The notes beneath the pieces are model-generated. The model ran no database searches. It was not told the origin of the DNA and saw only the letters and a program-made list of their open reading frames with translations. The position numbers and the translations under genes were made by a program. A stretch of 64,000 nucleotides of DNA from Dipteris shenzhenensis (taxonomy: Eukaryota; Polypodiophyta; Polypodiopsida; Gleicheniales), in the NCBI GenBank assembly GCA_047967505.1, contig CM106538.1; one strand, 5' to 3'. Shown piece by piece: positions 32,761 to 43,281 of this stretch. How positions within the stretch are numbered: position 1 is the stretch's first letter; each line of letters begins with the position of its first letter.

Positions 32761-35369
32761 AATTTAACATTGGTATTACCTTTCAAAGAAGCATGCCTAG
32801 ACTTATGTAATCTGAGAAATACATAATTCCCTTCTTCAAAATGAAGATCTCTCCTATGCTCGTCAGCATAATCCTTCATCCTTGCTTGGGCCCTTACCAT
32901 ATTATCTTTACATTGCTGTAATAGAGCAGTCATGTGAGCCAAATCATCCTTGGCTTGCTGGCTTGTCAATGCTTGATCAATAATGGTTGATGGAACATGA
33001 GCTTTACAGCCAAACATGGCTTCAAAAGCGCTCATACCAATTGAAGTATGCTTGGTGGTATTATAACAAAATTCAGCTAGATGCAACCATTGATCCCACG
33101 ATGCTTGGGTCTCAAAGCAAAAATGCCTTAGATACTCTTCCAACCAGCGGTTAACCTTCTCTGTTTGCCCATCAGTTTGAAGGTGATCTGCTGTACTTGG
33201 GGTAAGAAGTGTTCCCATGGAACTGAAAAGCTCTTGCCAAAAATGCCCCATGAACTTAGCATCACGATCACTCATAATCTCTTGAGGAAGTCCATGTAAT
33301 TTAAACACATTCTCCATGAATTGCTTAGCCACCTTGGAAGCTGTAAATTGGGTCTTAGTAGGAATGAAGTGGGCAGCTTTAGTAAGTCTATCAACAACCA
33401 CAAAGATACTGTTCCAACCCTTAGAGGTCACTAGTAGACCTGTAATAAAGTCCATGCTGATATGTGTCCATTTACCTTGAGGTATAGGTAGAGGTTGTAG
33501 TAGACCAGCTGGCCTCAAATTCAACTCCCTGTTTTGTTGGCAGGGCTTACAGCTTTGAACATAAGCAAGAACATCCTTCCAAAGCCCCTTCCAGTAAAAA
33601 CTCTGTTTTACCTTATCATACGTCTTGTTGAGGCCTATATGCCCAGCCATAGGAGATGAGTGAAATTCCTGCAAGATTGGCAGCTCATAGGAGGAATTTT
33701 CAGTAAGAAATATTCTATCATTATACCACAAGAGCCCATTGTGCAACTTGAAATTGGAATATTGCTGACAGTCAGGATCTTGCAAGTCTTGGAACATAGC
33801 AGCTGCTTGAGGATCATTGAGATACTCTTCTTGAATGCCATGGATCCAATCTTTATAAACCTCAGTATTAGATGATAAAGTACAAGCCCATATCCTAGAA
33901 AGAGAATCTGCCACAATGTTTTCTTTGCCCATCTTGTAATCTATGTCAAAGTCATAGTTTTGCACAATGGATAGCCATCTCCTTTGCTTGGGTGATAGAG
34001 AAGACTGAGATAGAAAATATCTGAGAGTCTTATGATCAATCTTGACCTTGAAATGGCTGCCATAAATGTAGTGGTGCCACTTTTTGATTGCATGAAGTAT
34101 TGCCAATATCTCTTGGTCATAAATGTGGAAACTTGACTCTTTGTCATCCAATTTCCGACTTTCAAAGGCAATAACTCCATGACTCTGCTTTAGGACAGCT
34201 CCAATGCCCCTTCCACTAGCATCAGCCTCAATTATAAAAGGTTGAGAGAAATCAGGACATACCAAGATAGGCGCTGAAGTAAATGCCTCCTTTAATGCTT
34301 CAAAGCTCTTATTGGCACTGTCAGACCATTGGAAAGCATTCTTTTTTAGAAGCTCAGTGAGAGGAGCTGCCAATTTGGCAAAATGCCTTATAAACCTTCT
34401 ATAAAATGATGCTAGACCAAGGAATCTCAGCTGAGTGATATTCTCAGGTATAGGCCAATCCTTTACACACTTTACCTTGCTGGGATCCACCTTAATGCCA
34501 CTACTGCTGACAATATGGCCCAAATATTCCACTTCTTCAGCCATGAAAGTGCATTTACTTGATTTGGCATACAACTGGTGTGTCCTCAATACTTCCAATA
34601 CTTGTTGGACATGCAATAAATGCTCTTCTTTCATTTTGTTGTAGATCAATATATCATCAAAGAATACCAACACAAATTTATAGAGGAAAGGCTGCAATAC
34701 CTTGTTCATTAGGGCCTGGAAAGTTGCAGGTGCATTGGTTAGGCCAAATGCCATCACTTTGAATTGATAAAGCCCACGTTCTGCCCTGAAGGCAGTTTTA
34801 TGTTCATCTCCCTCCTTCATCCTTATTTGATGATAGCCTGACCTTAAGTCAATCTTTGTGAAGTACTTTGCCCCTCTAAGCTCATCCAGTAGATCATCAA
34901 TTCTAGGGATAGGAAACCTATTCTTAACTGTCATTTTGTTCAAATCCCTGTTATCAATACACATTCTAAATGAGCCATCCTTCTTCTTAACCAATAACAC
35001 AGGAGAGGCAAAGGGTGACTGACTGTGTGTAATAAATTCCTTGTCAAGGAGTTCCTTTATTTGCCTTGCCACCTCTTCCCTTTCAGCTCTAGAAAGTCTA
35101 TATGGAGCTTTGTTGATTGACTTAGATCCTAGCTTCAACACAATTGCATGATCCACATCTCTCATGGGAGGGAGATGGTTGGAAAGATCAGCAAATACAT
35201 CAAAGTATTGCTGTAATAGGGACTGCATGTCTGTATCCTCCACCAACAACCCATTACCCTCTTGAGACTTGGTCAACTGAATAGCATAGACTCCACAAAC
35301 ACTTTTCAGGTCTCTGGCCATTCTTCTTGCTGAAATTAAGGACAATTTAGAAGATTGGTGACCCATCAA
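32727..35369 (-). CDS. pol: Pol polyprotein: RT, RNase H and integrase (chromovirus)
   Basis: This is an 880-codon open frame. The reverse transcriptase (about residues 85-275) has KIDLRSGYH (D174) and VFFDDILIY (D238/D239). RNase H (about 375-495) keeps D383, E420, D445 and D488. The integrase has the zinc-binding set H570, H577, C607 and C610 and the catalytic triad D640, D701 and E737, with 35 residues between the last two. All catalytic residues I can place are present, unlike the other retroelements here. The frame begins inside a 37-bp duplication that cuts it off from the protease, and it stops early before the chromodomain. As it stands it is an open but detached pol fragment, not an autonomous unit. 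Confidence 0.93.
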   Translation of the reverse strand: MMGHQSSKLSLISARRMARDLKSVCGVYAIQLTKSQEGNGLLVEDTDMQSLLQQYFDVFADLSNHLPPMRDVDHAIVLKLGSKSINKAPYRLSRAEREEVARQIKELLDKEFITHSQSPFASPVLLVKKKDGSFRMCIDNRDLNKMTVKNRFPIPRIDDLLDELRGAKYFTKIDLRSGYHQIRMKEGDEHKTAFRAERGLYQFKVMAFGLTNAPATFQALMNKVLQPFLYKFVLVFFDDILIYNKMKEEHLLHVQQVLEVLRTHQLYAKSSKCTFMAEEVEYLGHIVSSSGIKVDPSKVKCVKDWPIPENITQLRFLGLASFYRRFIRHFAKLAAPLTELLKKNAFQWSDSANKSFEALKEAFTSAPILVCPDFSQPFIIEADASGRGIGAVLKQSHGVIAFESRKLDDKESSFHIYDQEILAILHAIKKWHHYIYGSHFKVKIDHKTLRYFLSQSSLSPKQRRWLSIVQNYDFDIDYKMGKENIVADSLSRIWACTLSSNTEVYKDWIHGIQEEYLNDPQAAAMFQDLQDPDCQQYSNFKLHNGLLWYNDRIFLTENSSYELPILQEFHSSPMAGHIGLNKTYDKVKQSFYWKGLWKDVLAYVQSCKPCQQNRELNLRPAGLLQPLPIPQGKWTHISMDFITGLLVTSKGWNSIFVVVDRLTKAAHFIPTKTQFTASKVAKQFMENVFKLHGLPQEIMSDRDAKFMGHFWQELFSSMGTLLTPSTADHLQTDGQTEKVNRWLEEYLRHFCFETQASWDQWLHLAEFCYNTTKHTSIGMSAFEAMFGCKAHVPSTIIDQALTSQQAKDDLAHMTALLQQCKDNMVRAQARMKDYADEHRRDLHFEEGNYVFLRLHKSRHASLKGNTNVKLLIGIMDLTRF

Positions 35370-35414
35370 AGTGATGTGACAATTTAGAAGATTGGTGACC
35401 CATCAAAGTGATGT
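35341..35414. repeat. 37-bp tandem duplication at the protease-RT junction
   Basis: GACAATTTAGAAGATTGGTG starts each copy (35341 and 35378). The unit length of 37 is not a multiple of three, so it throws protease and RT into different frames. Confidence 0.92.
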
Positions 35415-35721
35415 GCTTACCTTCATGCATAAACTTCATATACAGTCTGTTAAGGTCCATAGAGAATTCTCCCGAGGTTCTCAACCATTCACAACCAAGG
35501 ACAATGTCAATAGGTCCCATTTCCAAGATAAATAGATCTCCATGAAAAGTATAGTCTTGAGAAAGTTGCACTTGAGCACCCTGACAATATTGCTTACTGT
35601 GGGAATGTTGACCATTAGCCACCTCAACTTTGATCCCATGATCCAAAGTGGATGGGCATAACCTCACTGTTTGAAGTGTCTTTGCATTAATGAAGTTATG
35701 AGTGCTCCCACTGTCAACCAA
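35347..35721 (-). pseudogene. Aspartic protease of the chromovirus, detached frame
   Basis: The frame begins MVDSGSTHNFINAKTL, the retropepsin active site (catalytic D at about nt 35713-35715), and continues with VANGQ, FHGDLFILEMGPIDIVLGCEW and LYMKFMHEGKHITLMGHQS. It then runs into the 37-bp duplication. Before that event it would have been continuous with RT. It would mature the Gag-Pol polyprotein inside the particle. Confidence 0.85.
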
Positions 35722-36028
35722 AATGTGGACTGGTCTGTTATTGATTGATTCCTTTTAACCTAAGGGTTTGAGAGCCCTTGCAGCGTGTATCCCAATACAC
35801 TTCATCATCATCAACAACATCATTTCCATTAGAATTTCGAATCTCATCCTCATAATCTTCAACAACTTCAATGTTCCATTATCTAGATCTATTTGAGCAC
35901 CTTGGTAAACTATCATCCATAAACATGGTGTCAAACATGGATAACCCACCTAGATCAAAGGGAAAGGTGGTCCCCCCTTTGGAACTATGATCCTCATCAT
36001 CATCAAGGCCTTCATTCACACAGTCCTG

Positions 36029-37800
36029 CTATTCATGAAATTCAGATTCTGCTACAAAAGTATTAGGAGATAAATCCTCATCAATCTCTAGAATCAAGCT
36101 CAACTTTGCTCCTGTTTTTGCTTTGCACACATTCCTATGTTCAGGGGTCCACTTCTCACCACGAAGGAAGCACAAATTCTTCTTCTTCCTGTCATCAATA
36201 ATTGCTTGAGATAACTGCTTAACCAACTTGTTTCTTTTATCACTCAGATCATCCTTTGGAGTGGGTTTAAAGGATGACTTTACATCTGTAGCCTTGTAAG
36301 CCTTAGGTTGTCCCATGCCACTGCCATACAGTGTGGGGAACCTAGAAATAGAAGAAGTTGTAGCAGGTGCAAGAAGTTTGCTTTCATCATTGGAAACCCC
36401 TTTGACCATAAGTTTAGTCCCAAAGTGATCAATACCCAAAGTCTTCTCCTTCCCATTGAAATAGAGGAAGTTGTAGCAGGTGCAAGAAGTTTGCTTTCAT
36501 CATTGGAAACCCCTTTGACCATAAGTTTAGTTCCAAAGTGACCAATACCCAAAGTCTTCTCCTTCCCATTGTATTTGGGTTCATTAAGCTCTGCCAACTA
36601 CATGGCCTCTTTAAGAGAATTGGGCTTTTGAGCTGCAACATCTGAAGCAATACTAGGGTGCAGACCATGGATGAACTTGAGCATTCTAACTCTTTCATCA
36701 ATACCATGAATAAACAGAGCCAATTTTCAAAACTGTTTGATATAAATTTTCACTAATCCTTGCTGAGTAAGATCATACCACTTACAAATATATTGATCCC
36801 TAGTAAAAGGAGATATAAAAGTTTTAAGCATTTCAACCTTGAATTCATCCCAAGCATTAAAAGTTAACCCTTCTCGCTGTAGATGCCTCCACCAAGAGTG
36901 GGCATAATCTTCCAGATGAAGAACAACAAATCTAATTTTACCTTGATCATCCTTTGGATATAGAAGGAAGTAGTCATCCATCTTACTGAGCCATTCCTCC
37001 AATTCCTCAGGAGAGGTAGAATCACCTTTGAATTTAGGAAGTATAATCTTGTCTTTCATATCTTTGTCTTGATGAACAGGTCCTTTTGGTTCAATAGATT
37101 TAATTGTTTGTATATATTGCTCGAATGTCATTGCTGCCCTAAGGTCTGCTGATAGCAACTTATATTCAGGGAATTTTTTACACAACTCTTCAGCTGCTAA
37201 ACAGTTATTATTAGGAGTCTTACCATGTGCTGAATCCTTATCCATATGAGTTGTAACTCCACTAGAGTGATAGGTCCTTCGGGCAAAAGCCATAAAACCA
37301 ACCGGTTCAGTTACATGTATAGGATGATCATCATCATCATCTGAACCTGAGTCTCCATCAATTTGGGAATCCACAGGTCTCTTCCCATCACAAATTTGGC
37401 TTCTCTTGAACTGATCAAACCTTTTATTAAAAGTGGCAGACATGTTCTGCATCCTTTGGTCAATGCTCTGATTATTGGTCTTAATCTCATTAGTTAACTC
37501 CTTGAATATCTGTAGCATTGGGTCCATACAACTCTTTATGATCTGCTCTTGGTGAAGGGATGCTTGTACTTGAGGAGTTGCTGCTAAATCCCCTTGAACA
37601 TTGTCAACATGAGGATCATTGGGCTCAAAAGCTACAGCCTGATCATCAACTGGTTCCTTTTCTGAGATGGAATCAAAGATACCCATTGGTTGCTTACTAG
37701 CTTGACCAGTAGACCTCTTGACAGGCATCTTTAATGACTTGAATCTAGAGTAAATGGACTGTCTTAAGCCCTGATCAAAAACCACTACCAAAAGCCCCAA
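36029..37800 (-). pseudogene. gag: Gag of the chromovirus, broken by a 113-bp duplication
   Basis: The first frame (37800-36727; a likely start is the internal MPVKRSTGQ near 37728) contains the gag core: KFKGDSTSPEELEEWLSKMD, LHLEDYAHSWWRHLQREGL and FTRDQYICKWYDLTQQGLV. It continues after a stop near 36727 with MLKFIHGLHPSI. A 113-bp unit is then duplicated (36345-36571), changing frame. The last part (36439-36029) holds LCFLRGEKWTPEHRNVC, the zinc knuckle, in which the second cysteine has become arginine. Confidence 0.85.
36345..36571. repeat. 113-bp tandem duplication inside gag
   Basis: Two copies starting GAAATAGA(A/G)GAAGTTGTAGC (36345 and 36458) run head to tail with very few differences. 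Because 113 is not a multiple of three, the gag frame is lost. Confidence 0.93.
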
Positions 37801-38576
37801 ATGCTAGTTTTGCCCTAATTTCGCAGGTCAACTTTCAAAGAGAAAACTTGAAATTTCCCACTTGATTAGGCGATCCTTATGCCAAGACTGAACCAAAAAG
37901 CCAATCAGGAGTAGAAATTTATAACATTACACCTGGATTGCAAGAAATTGCTAGATCTTTTGGCAAATATCAACCCTGCACTAACTGTTGCAACTGAATT
38001 TCGAATTGCTCATTAACAAAAGTCCAAATCAATATCACTTAATCAGTTGCATCCATGGAGCTAGGCGACCATATGCACTACAGCTGACCCAAAATGGAGC
38101 TGTACATCAGAAATTCGCAGCAGTTCCTCCATGCCAACCAGTCGAGAATTGCTCATAACTCCCCCAAACCATCTCGGATCACCACCAGACTTAGGGAGCA
38201 GCCTCAAGAGATTGAGGCGAACAGATCAAGCCAAGAATGACTTAGTTTGGTGCAGGAAAACAGCAGATCGTCACTTTCTTCAGTTTCTTGCACCAGAGAG
38301 AAAACCACTTCAATGTTGACTCAATCCTCCACCATTTTAGGATTCCCACACATAGAAATGATCAGGGAAGCAAGGGCTTTCCACTGATGCAAGAAGCCCC
38401 AAATTCTGAGCACTTTGAAAATCAGGGTTTCTCAGAGCCTGCCATGTGGCAGCTCACAACAGAAAGTACTTCTGGCGCTGAATTTTTGCAGAGAGGTAGG
38501 CCCCAGGCTCAAGAGTAGATGCTCCAAATTTCAAAGTGATTGGACAAAGAATTTCCCACAAATTCCCACGAAAAGT
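37801..38576 (-). other. 5' untranslated leader of the chromovirus
   Basis: This lies between the primer site and gag. Plus-strand frames here (38131-38518) lie antisense to the leader and show no domain, so they are rejected as genes. Confidence 0.7.
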
Positions 38577-38588
38577 GCTCTGATACCA
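38577..38588 (-). other. Primer binding site of the chromovirus
   Basis: On the minus strand it reads TGGTATCAGAGC, complementary to the 3' end of initiator tRNA-Met, one base from the 5' LTR. It primes minus-strand DNA synthesis. Confidence 0.93.
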
Positions 38589-38589
38589 A

Positions 38590-39031
38590 TGTAACAAGAC
38601 TGCTCCTAACTGACAGTAAACTCCCCTAAATTTGGTAGAATATGCAGGAAAGTTATAGTGAAGTACCTTATGTTTCAGGAAAAAGGTAGGAGAGGAAGAT
38701 CATGGGCTGGATCTTCAACAGGGACTTGTGAGGGGCTGCACAAGGACAGGAGGAAGTCAATCCTTTTTAGAATTCAGCTGAGTATTGAACTCTTGCTGTA
38801 TATTCTATTTCAGTAATGAAGTACAAGTCATGAATGTCTTGCCAAGTACAACTAGAGCCCTTATATAGGTATGGCCCACGGTAGTACAAAGCAGTATTGC
38901 TTATGGGATTACCTCCTAGGATGCCACGTGGCAACTTATGGTATCCCCTAAAAAAAGAAGAAAACACTTACAAGCCAATAAAGGCCTTTCTACTAACTTT
39001 TAGCCTAAGTAAAAAGTAACCCTCTGTTACA
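38590..39031 (-). repeat. 5' LTR of the chromovirus (442 bp)
   Basis: The ends are TGTAACA and TGTTACA, giving a 7-bp terminal inverted repeat. It contains CCTTATATAGG near 38859-38869, a likely TATA box for the minus-strand transcript. It is the longer and better preserved of the two LTRs. Confidence 0.93.
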
Positions 39032-39036
39032 AGGAG

Positions 39037-39038
39037 CA

Positions 39039-39075
<37 letters not shown>

Positions 39076-39970
39076 TATGCTTTATCTTTATCTTTTCCTA
39101 TAAAAAAAGTTTGAAACAAAACTGCTTCACAGCTCAGCGGCCAAACTGGTATAGCAGGTGACCTTGGAACAAATTCCATGGAGAACTGTTGCAACCCTCA
39201 CCAGTCATGCACAGGAGTCTGTTCCCATCTGCTAAGGCAACCAATCAGCAATATACACACAAACGGATCCAAGAACATGCACAAACTCACCACATAAGTA
39301 AAACCAGAAAAAGTTCTGCCTATAAGTTGCAAACCGTCAGCTGTCTTTGTTTAGCATGGACCAACTGTTACTTTCCCCTGAATTTTTTTTAAAAAATACG
39401 TGGGTAACATCTGGTCATATTGTGTATGCATGGCAAGAATGTAAGAGGGGCATGCTCTAATGAAATTGGAGCCCAAGTAGTCACAATCATTTTAAAAATC
39501 CAGTCACACCGACTAGTGCAAGAAATATCAACTCTGATAAACGCTTAGGTGTGTGCACCTGGTTTGAAAGCTAAACACCAAGAGTTTTAACCCGATCTGC
39601 CAAAACTTAGTTCTGGAGATGCATTGCTGCTACAATAAGCTTATATCAATAATTTTGCCTATTTATAAAACTGGGCAAAAGAACCAATTGCTCTCTATAA
39701 CATGAAAGGTTTCACAGGTAAAGACATGCAAGAATTATAAGCGACACAAAGTCCTCCAACTATCGATTCAGTTACCTTTAAAAAATAGCAAGTCAAATCT
39801 TCAAACAAATCCTCCATCATTAGTCTTAGAGGTTCGTAAAAACTGAAAAGATGCTGTGACCAAAACAAAGTGGCCACCGCTTTGAAGACATCTCTACGTA
39901 TAAGGGGTGCCATAAGCACTTTACTGATAGCCGTCTCATGCTAAAAAGGGTTCAAGCTACTTCAATAGAC
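39037..39970. other. (GA)n tract and non-coding DNA downstream of the stress gene
   Basis: A (GA)n and poly-G run lies at 39045-39076 and CCTATAAAAAAAG follows at 39100. The rest is unremarkable. The part near 39700-39970 should hold the 3' untranslated region of the minus-strand gene; I found no clear AATAAA there. Confidence 0.45.
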
Positions 39971-39973
39971 TTC

Positions 39974-40615
39974 TTAAGCTGCAGTGGGGGCTTTCTCCAT
40001 GATCACAGTACTACCTTCCATTTCTTGGTTTCCAACCATAAGCACATCATGGAATTCCTCCTCCTCCTCAGGGAGTTTCTCCAAAGATCCAGGTCCATCA
40101 CCATCCTTTTCATCCTCAGGATATCGCACCACCACTACAGGACAATCACAATGATGAACGCAATAGTCACTAACACTTCCCAGGCGAGCTTTATGGGTTT
40201 TTTTAGAAGCTCCAAACCCTCTACTTCCCATTATAACAGCGTTGACACCGAGCCTCTCCACCTCAAGACAGATTCGTTCCTTCATGTCATGATCCTTGAC
40301 AATATGGATCTTATACGGAATTCGAGCATCCAAGATTGGCTTAGCAAGGTCAGCTGCCTTGTTCGAAGTTAAAGTATCAAAATTATCCTCAAGTTTTCGG
40401 TGTGACTCTTCCTCACTTGAGTCAATTGATTGATCCATGGCTCCCCAGTCGGCCCCATAGAGAACACTCGTAGGTTGCACATGAAGTAAAATCACAGAAT
40501 CATTTGGACGAAGGTAATTGGCAACGGCCCAACGCACAGCATAGGCACTCTCATCACTGAGGTCCACTGCAATGGCTATCTTTCGGTTCCCACTTTGCAT
40601 AGATGAAAGTGACAT
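39974..40615 (-). CDS. Universal stress protein (plant USP-A type)
   Basis: This complete 213-codon frame is the only clearly intact host gene here. It starts MSLSSMQSGNRKIAIAVDLS, the first beta strand of a USP/UspA fold, followed by SAYAVRWAVANYLRP and ILLHVQPTSVLYGADWG. The nucleotide-binding loop is GSRGFGAS (from G130) ending LGSVSDYC (G146, S147), then VHHCDCPVVVVRYP, the last strand, as in plant cytosolic USPs. Spacing between the second glycine and GS is 12, longer than the 9 of the archaeal ATP-binding motif. After the domain comes an acidic tail (EEEEEFHD) and about 20 more residues. Members bind ATP or AMP and act in stress responses. There is no signal peptide. The coding part has no intron, and a 5' leader intron is possible. 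Confidence 0.93.
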   Translation of the reverse strand: MSLSSMQSGNRKIAIAVDLSDESAYAVRWAVANYLRPNDSVILLHVQPTSVLYGADWGAMDQSIDSSEEESHRKLEDNFDTLTSNKAADLAKPILDARIPYKIHIVKDHDMKERICLEVERLGVNAVIMGSRGFGASKKTHKARLGSVSDYCVHHCDCPVVVVRYPEDEKDGDGPGSLEKLPEEEEEFHDVLMVGNQEMEGSTVIMEKAPTAA

Positions 40616-40627
40616 GCTGAGTTAAAC

Positions 40628-40764
40628 CTGCAGCGATTGTTCAATAGGCACTCAATGAAAAAGAACTGTGAGGGAATTGTCAACATGCGGATTAACCGGA
40701 AACAAAAGCTCTAACAGGATCGAACAGTCAGGTAGCATAACTATACTTGACTTTGCGAAGTTAC
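40628..40764 (-). other. Candidate intron in the 5' leader of the stress gene
   Basis: On the minus strand TTTCAG|GTAACT (donor at 40764) and ATCGCTGCAG|GTTTAAC (acceptor ending at 40628) would remove 137 bp and leave 12 bases before the ATG. Splice-site quality is good but there is no other evidence. Confidence 0.4.
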
Positions 40765-40779
40765 CTGAAACAAAAACTC

Positions 40780-41330
40780 AGCACATGCTCAAATAAAAAT
40801 AAAACAAGCAGGAAAGAAACAAAATCGGAATGACAGCGCTTACTAGATATCTACTTCTCAGATATTGCTAGAGCATCTTTTGTATCTTAAGTCTTCTAGG
40901 TCTACTTCTACCTACGGCGAACCAGCCAGGACGCTGCAGTCCTTAAGTACATAAACGAATCGCCATACACAACTCAGTAGGGATAGCTGCATTCCAGTGA
41001 GTAAAAGGGGACAGAGAGGAGAAGGGAAGATGGTGAAAGGGAGACGTGGGTGAAGAAGGTAAAGGGTAGAAGAAGGGCAATAGGACAAAGGACAGCGGTA
41101 AGGAAAGAAAAGAAAGCAAAAGGAAGAAGAAAGCGCAGATGGGTACCTGGGGGGGATGGTATGTTGAAGTTGGAGAGGTCCTTGGAAGAAGAAGGTAGGC
41201 GATGGGAAAGCTGTACAGGAGAGTGAAAAGGGAGGAGGGCGATGTGGGCGATGTCACAGCGAAAGCGTATATTAGAGAGAGAGACCCAAAACAAGTGGGT
41301 GCATCCACAGCTAAATGCTCCTAGCATTTT
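40780..41330 (-). promoter_or_regulatory. Putative promoter and leader region of the stress gene
   Basis: The minus strand is C/T-rich between about 41200 and 40990, with AATATACG (about 41266-41273) as a possible TATA-like site after a CT run. Plant 5' leaders are often CT-rich. The minus frames 41308-40943 and 41426-40974 are low-complexity products of this tract. Confidence 0.3.
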
Positions 41331-41547
41331 GTGCCCACCCCCCCAAATATGGAAACCCCAAACCCCCCGCCCCCCCCCCCCAATACCCACTTCTCTAGTT
41401 GGGAAATTTGACTTTTTTGTGCCCACTCGCTCTCCATCCCAACTTTTGCCCCAAGTTGGGTTGCCAATCTCATGGGCACTACACGCACAAGCTCCTAGTC
41501 ATGCATGAGCATGTTTGCACCAATGTGTCAATGCATCCATGCAAAGA

Positions 41548-41550
41548 TCT

Positions 41551-41607
<57 letters not shown>

Positions 41608-41700
41608 CTATCTCTATCTCTATCTCTATCTATCTATATATTTATTTATTTATTTAGATGGACATACATATGGGGGGCGGGGGGTGTGTGTGTGTGTAAC
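41548..41700. repeat. Compound microsatellite (CT)n-(CTAT)n-(TTTA)n-(GT)n
   Basis: (CT)n occupies 41550-41591, then CTAT/CTCTAT units to about 41636, then TTTA units to 41656, and a GT run at 41684-41698. The repetitive Ser/Leu/Tyr frames across it are not genes. Confidence 0.92.
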
Positions 41701-41985
41701 ACACACAAAAGAACGAGTGTGTCACATAGACATACATACATACAAGCACATACACTTATCCATTTATTTATCTATATGTAAAGACGCATATGCATATGTA
41801 TATGCTATGCACATACATACATAAACCTATACATGCATGTCTATGTGTATATGCATATGCGCCTGTATAGATATGCATACATAAACAACAAGTACTCGTG
41901 AGCACTGCCTTAAGTTCTGCCAGATGCAAACGATTGTCAAGATGAATGGACGATGAAACCACTTGCAAATGCAAAAAGATTTGCA
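41700..41985. repeat. Degenerate CATA/CATACATA-rich stretch
   Basis: ACATACATACATACA and ATATGCATATG variants dominate. Similar sequence recurs at 43430-43500. No gene is seen. Confidence 0.6.
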
Positions 41986-41987
41986 AA

Positions 41988-42018
<31 letters not shown>

Positions 42019-42020
42019 TG
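41988..42020. repeat. (TG)n microsatellite at the LINE 3' end
   Basis: About 30 bp of TG repeats lie just beyond the end of the minus-strand LINE fragment, where LINEs often carry a simple repeat tail. Confidence 0.85.
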
Positions 42021-42035
42021 AACCCAATATCTAAT

Positions 42036-43080
42036 CTAGTGGAGGAGTAGAGAATAGGGTCTCAATGGATTAGGACATCTGCCAAAAAGCCAAAAAATTT
42101 TCCCAAACCTGTTATTTGGGAATCTAAGGCTTAAAAACCTGGAGATCTTTTGAGTCAAGAACCTGGAGCATTGACAAAACCATAATAAGTGTGGTACTAT
42201 CTCTGCATGTGCCTGGCATCGTAAACATGTAGCTGTGGCAGTAGCTATCTTCCTCTTAATCAAAGTAGTTCCAACTAGCAATGTTCCAGTAATGCAACAC
42301 CAAAGAAATAATCTTTGTTTTGAGAGGCAGCTTGGCCTTCCATAAAATACTCAAGTTCCTTGACCACCAAGAGAGGGATTTTTGCATATGCCATAAATGA
42401 TTTGCATCAGTGTGTATCCAAGGCATGGGCTGTAGTAGCCTGTATGTTGTCATAGAGGTGAGTTTGCTTAAAGCCACAGGCCGCATATTCAGCCCTTTAG
42501 GATATAACTTCCAGTCAGCTAACATATTATAATGTGAGAGTTGGGGAATGGGCAAGAAAGGCTGCAGAAGATCTTTTATTTTTTTCCAGGATAGACCTAT
42601 GGTGCATTCCAAGCGTGTATTTGGCCATGACCTATGGAAAAGTAAGAATTTGCCCCTGTTCATCTACCACATCTGCAATGCATCTGATACCCATTTTGCT
42701 CAGGTTATATGATTGGACAAGCTCTTGACAAGCAAGAGGAGGATCAAAAACAGCACTCCAAAGGATGCTCTCACCCCTTAAAGAATTAGCATTAGGGTTT
42801 GCAGGATCCCATTTGATATTGAACAGGACCTGTTTCCAATCATGAATGAGTGCCAAGGCGAAGGGGCAGCCTGGGATTTTCCCCATGAATTTCCCAAGTA
42901 AAAGCTCCCAGACATCCACTTCTCATTTGCCATAAAAGCTCTATGGACCATCTGGACTGAACATAATATGGCATACATGCATAAACACTTCAAGCAGCCC
43001 TATGAATTCTTCAGAGCTTCCTTAAGGCAATCAGTTTATGATGCTTGTAAGTAAGGTGATCTAGACAGGTCCTGCATGGA
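42036..43080 (-). mobile_element. LINE 3' fragment (C-terminal ORF2, zf-RVT region)
   Basis: Joined minus frames give IHDWKQVLFNIKWDPANPNA, SLRGESILWSAVFDPPLACQ and IADVVDEQGQILTF. These are followed by HLWHMQKSLSWWSRNLSILW, KAKLPLKTKIISLVLHYWNI and CLRCQAHAEIVPHLLWFCQ. This is the tail of plant L1-type ORF2 proteins, including the reverse-transcriptase zinc-binding region ('C..C...H....C'). Frames change several times, so it is dead. The endonuclease and RT parts are absent here. Confidence 0.8.
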
Positions 43081-43182
43081 GATAGTTTCTATGTGTTTTT
43101 GATTTGGCCTCTCTGCTTTTAGGAGACTCTTTGTATAATATTAATCTTATAATATAAGCCCTAGGAATTACCCAAAAAAAAT

Positions 43183-43281
43183 ATGTGTGTGTGTGTGTGT
43201 GTGTGTGCGTGTGTGTGTGTGAGAGAGAGAGAGTGTGTGTGTGTGTGTTCTCAAAAAAAGAAAGTGTGTGTGTGAGTGTGT

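Larger units (their letters stand above)
31703..39031 (-). mobile_element. Full-length Ty3/gypsy chromovirus, about 7.3 kb
   Basis: Two LTRs (31703-32051 and 38590-39031) flank gag-pol on the minus strand. The insertion is bounded by a perfect 5-bp target duplication, AGGAG (31698-31702 and 39032-39036). A primer site complementary to initiator tRNA-Met lies at 38577-38588 and a polypurine tract at 32052-32063. Domain order is gag, protease, RT, RNase H, integrase and chromodomain, which is the Ty3/gypsy order; the C-terminal chromodomain marks a chromovirus. The LTRs differ at roughly eight aligned positions by eye plus deletions, so the insertion is fairly recent. Two tandem duplications and a 3' frameshift inactivate it. 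Confidence 0.95.

Noticed and set aside
33635-34762. Several 67-93 codon frames on both strands
   Set aside because: They are shadows of the 880-codon pol frame.
38131-38518. Plus-strand frames of 62 and 76 codons
   Set aside because: They lie antisense in the untranslated leader of the chromovirus and show no motif.
40943-41426. Two overlapping minus frames of 121 and 150 codons upstream of the stress gene
   Set aside because: They are low-complexity S/P/L/F frames in a CT-rich leader or promoter, with no domain, and they overlap in two frames.
41399-41824. 141-codon frame rich in SLSLS and YLYLY
   Set aside because: It is a translation of microsatellites.
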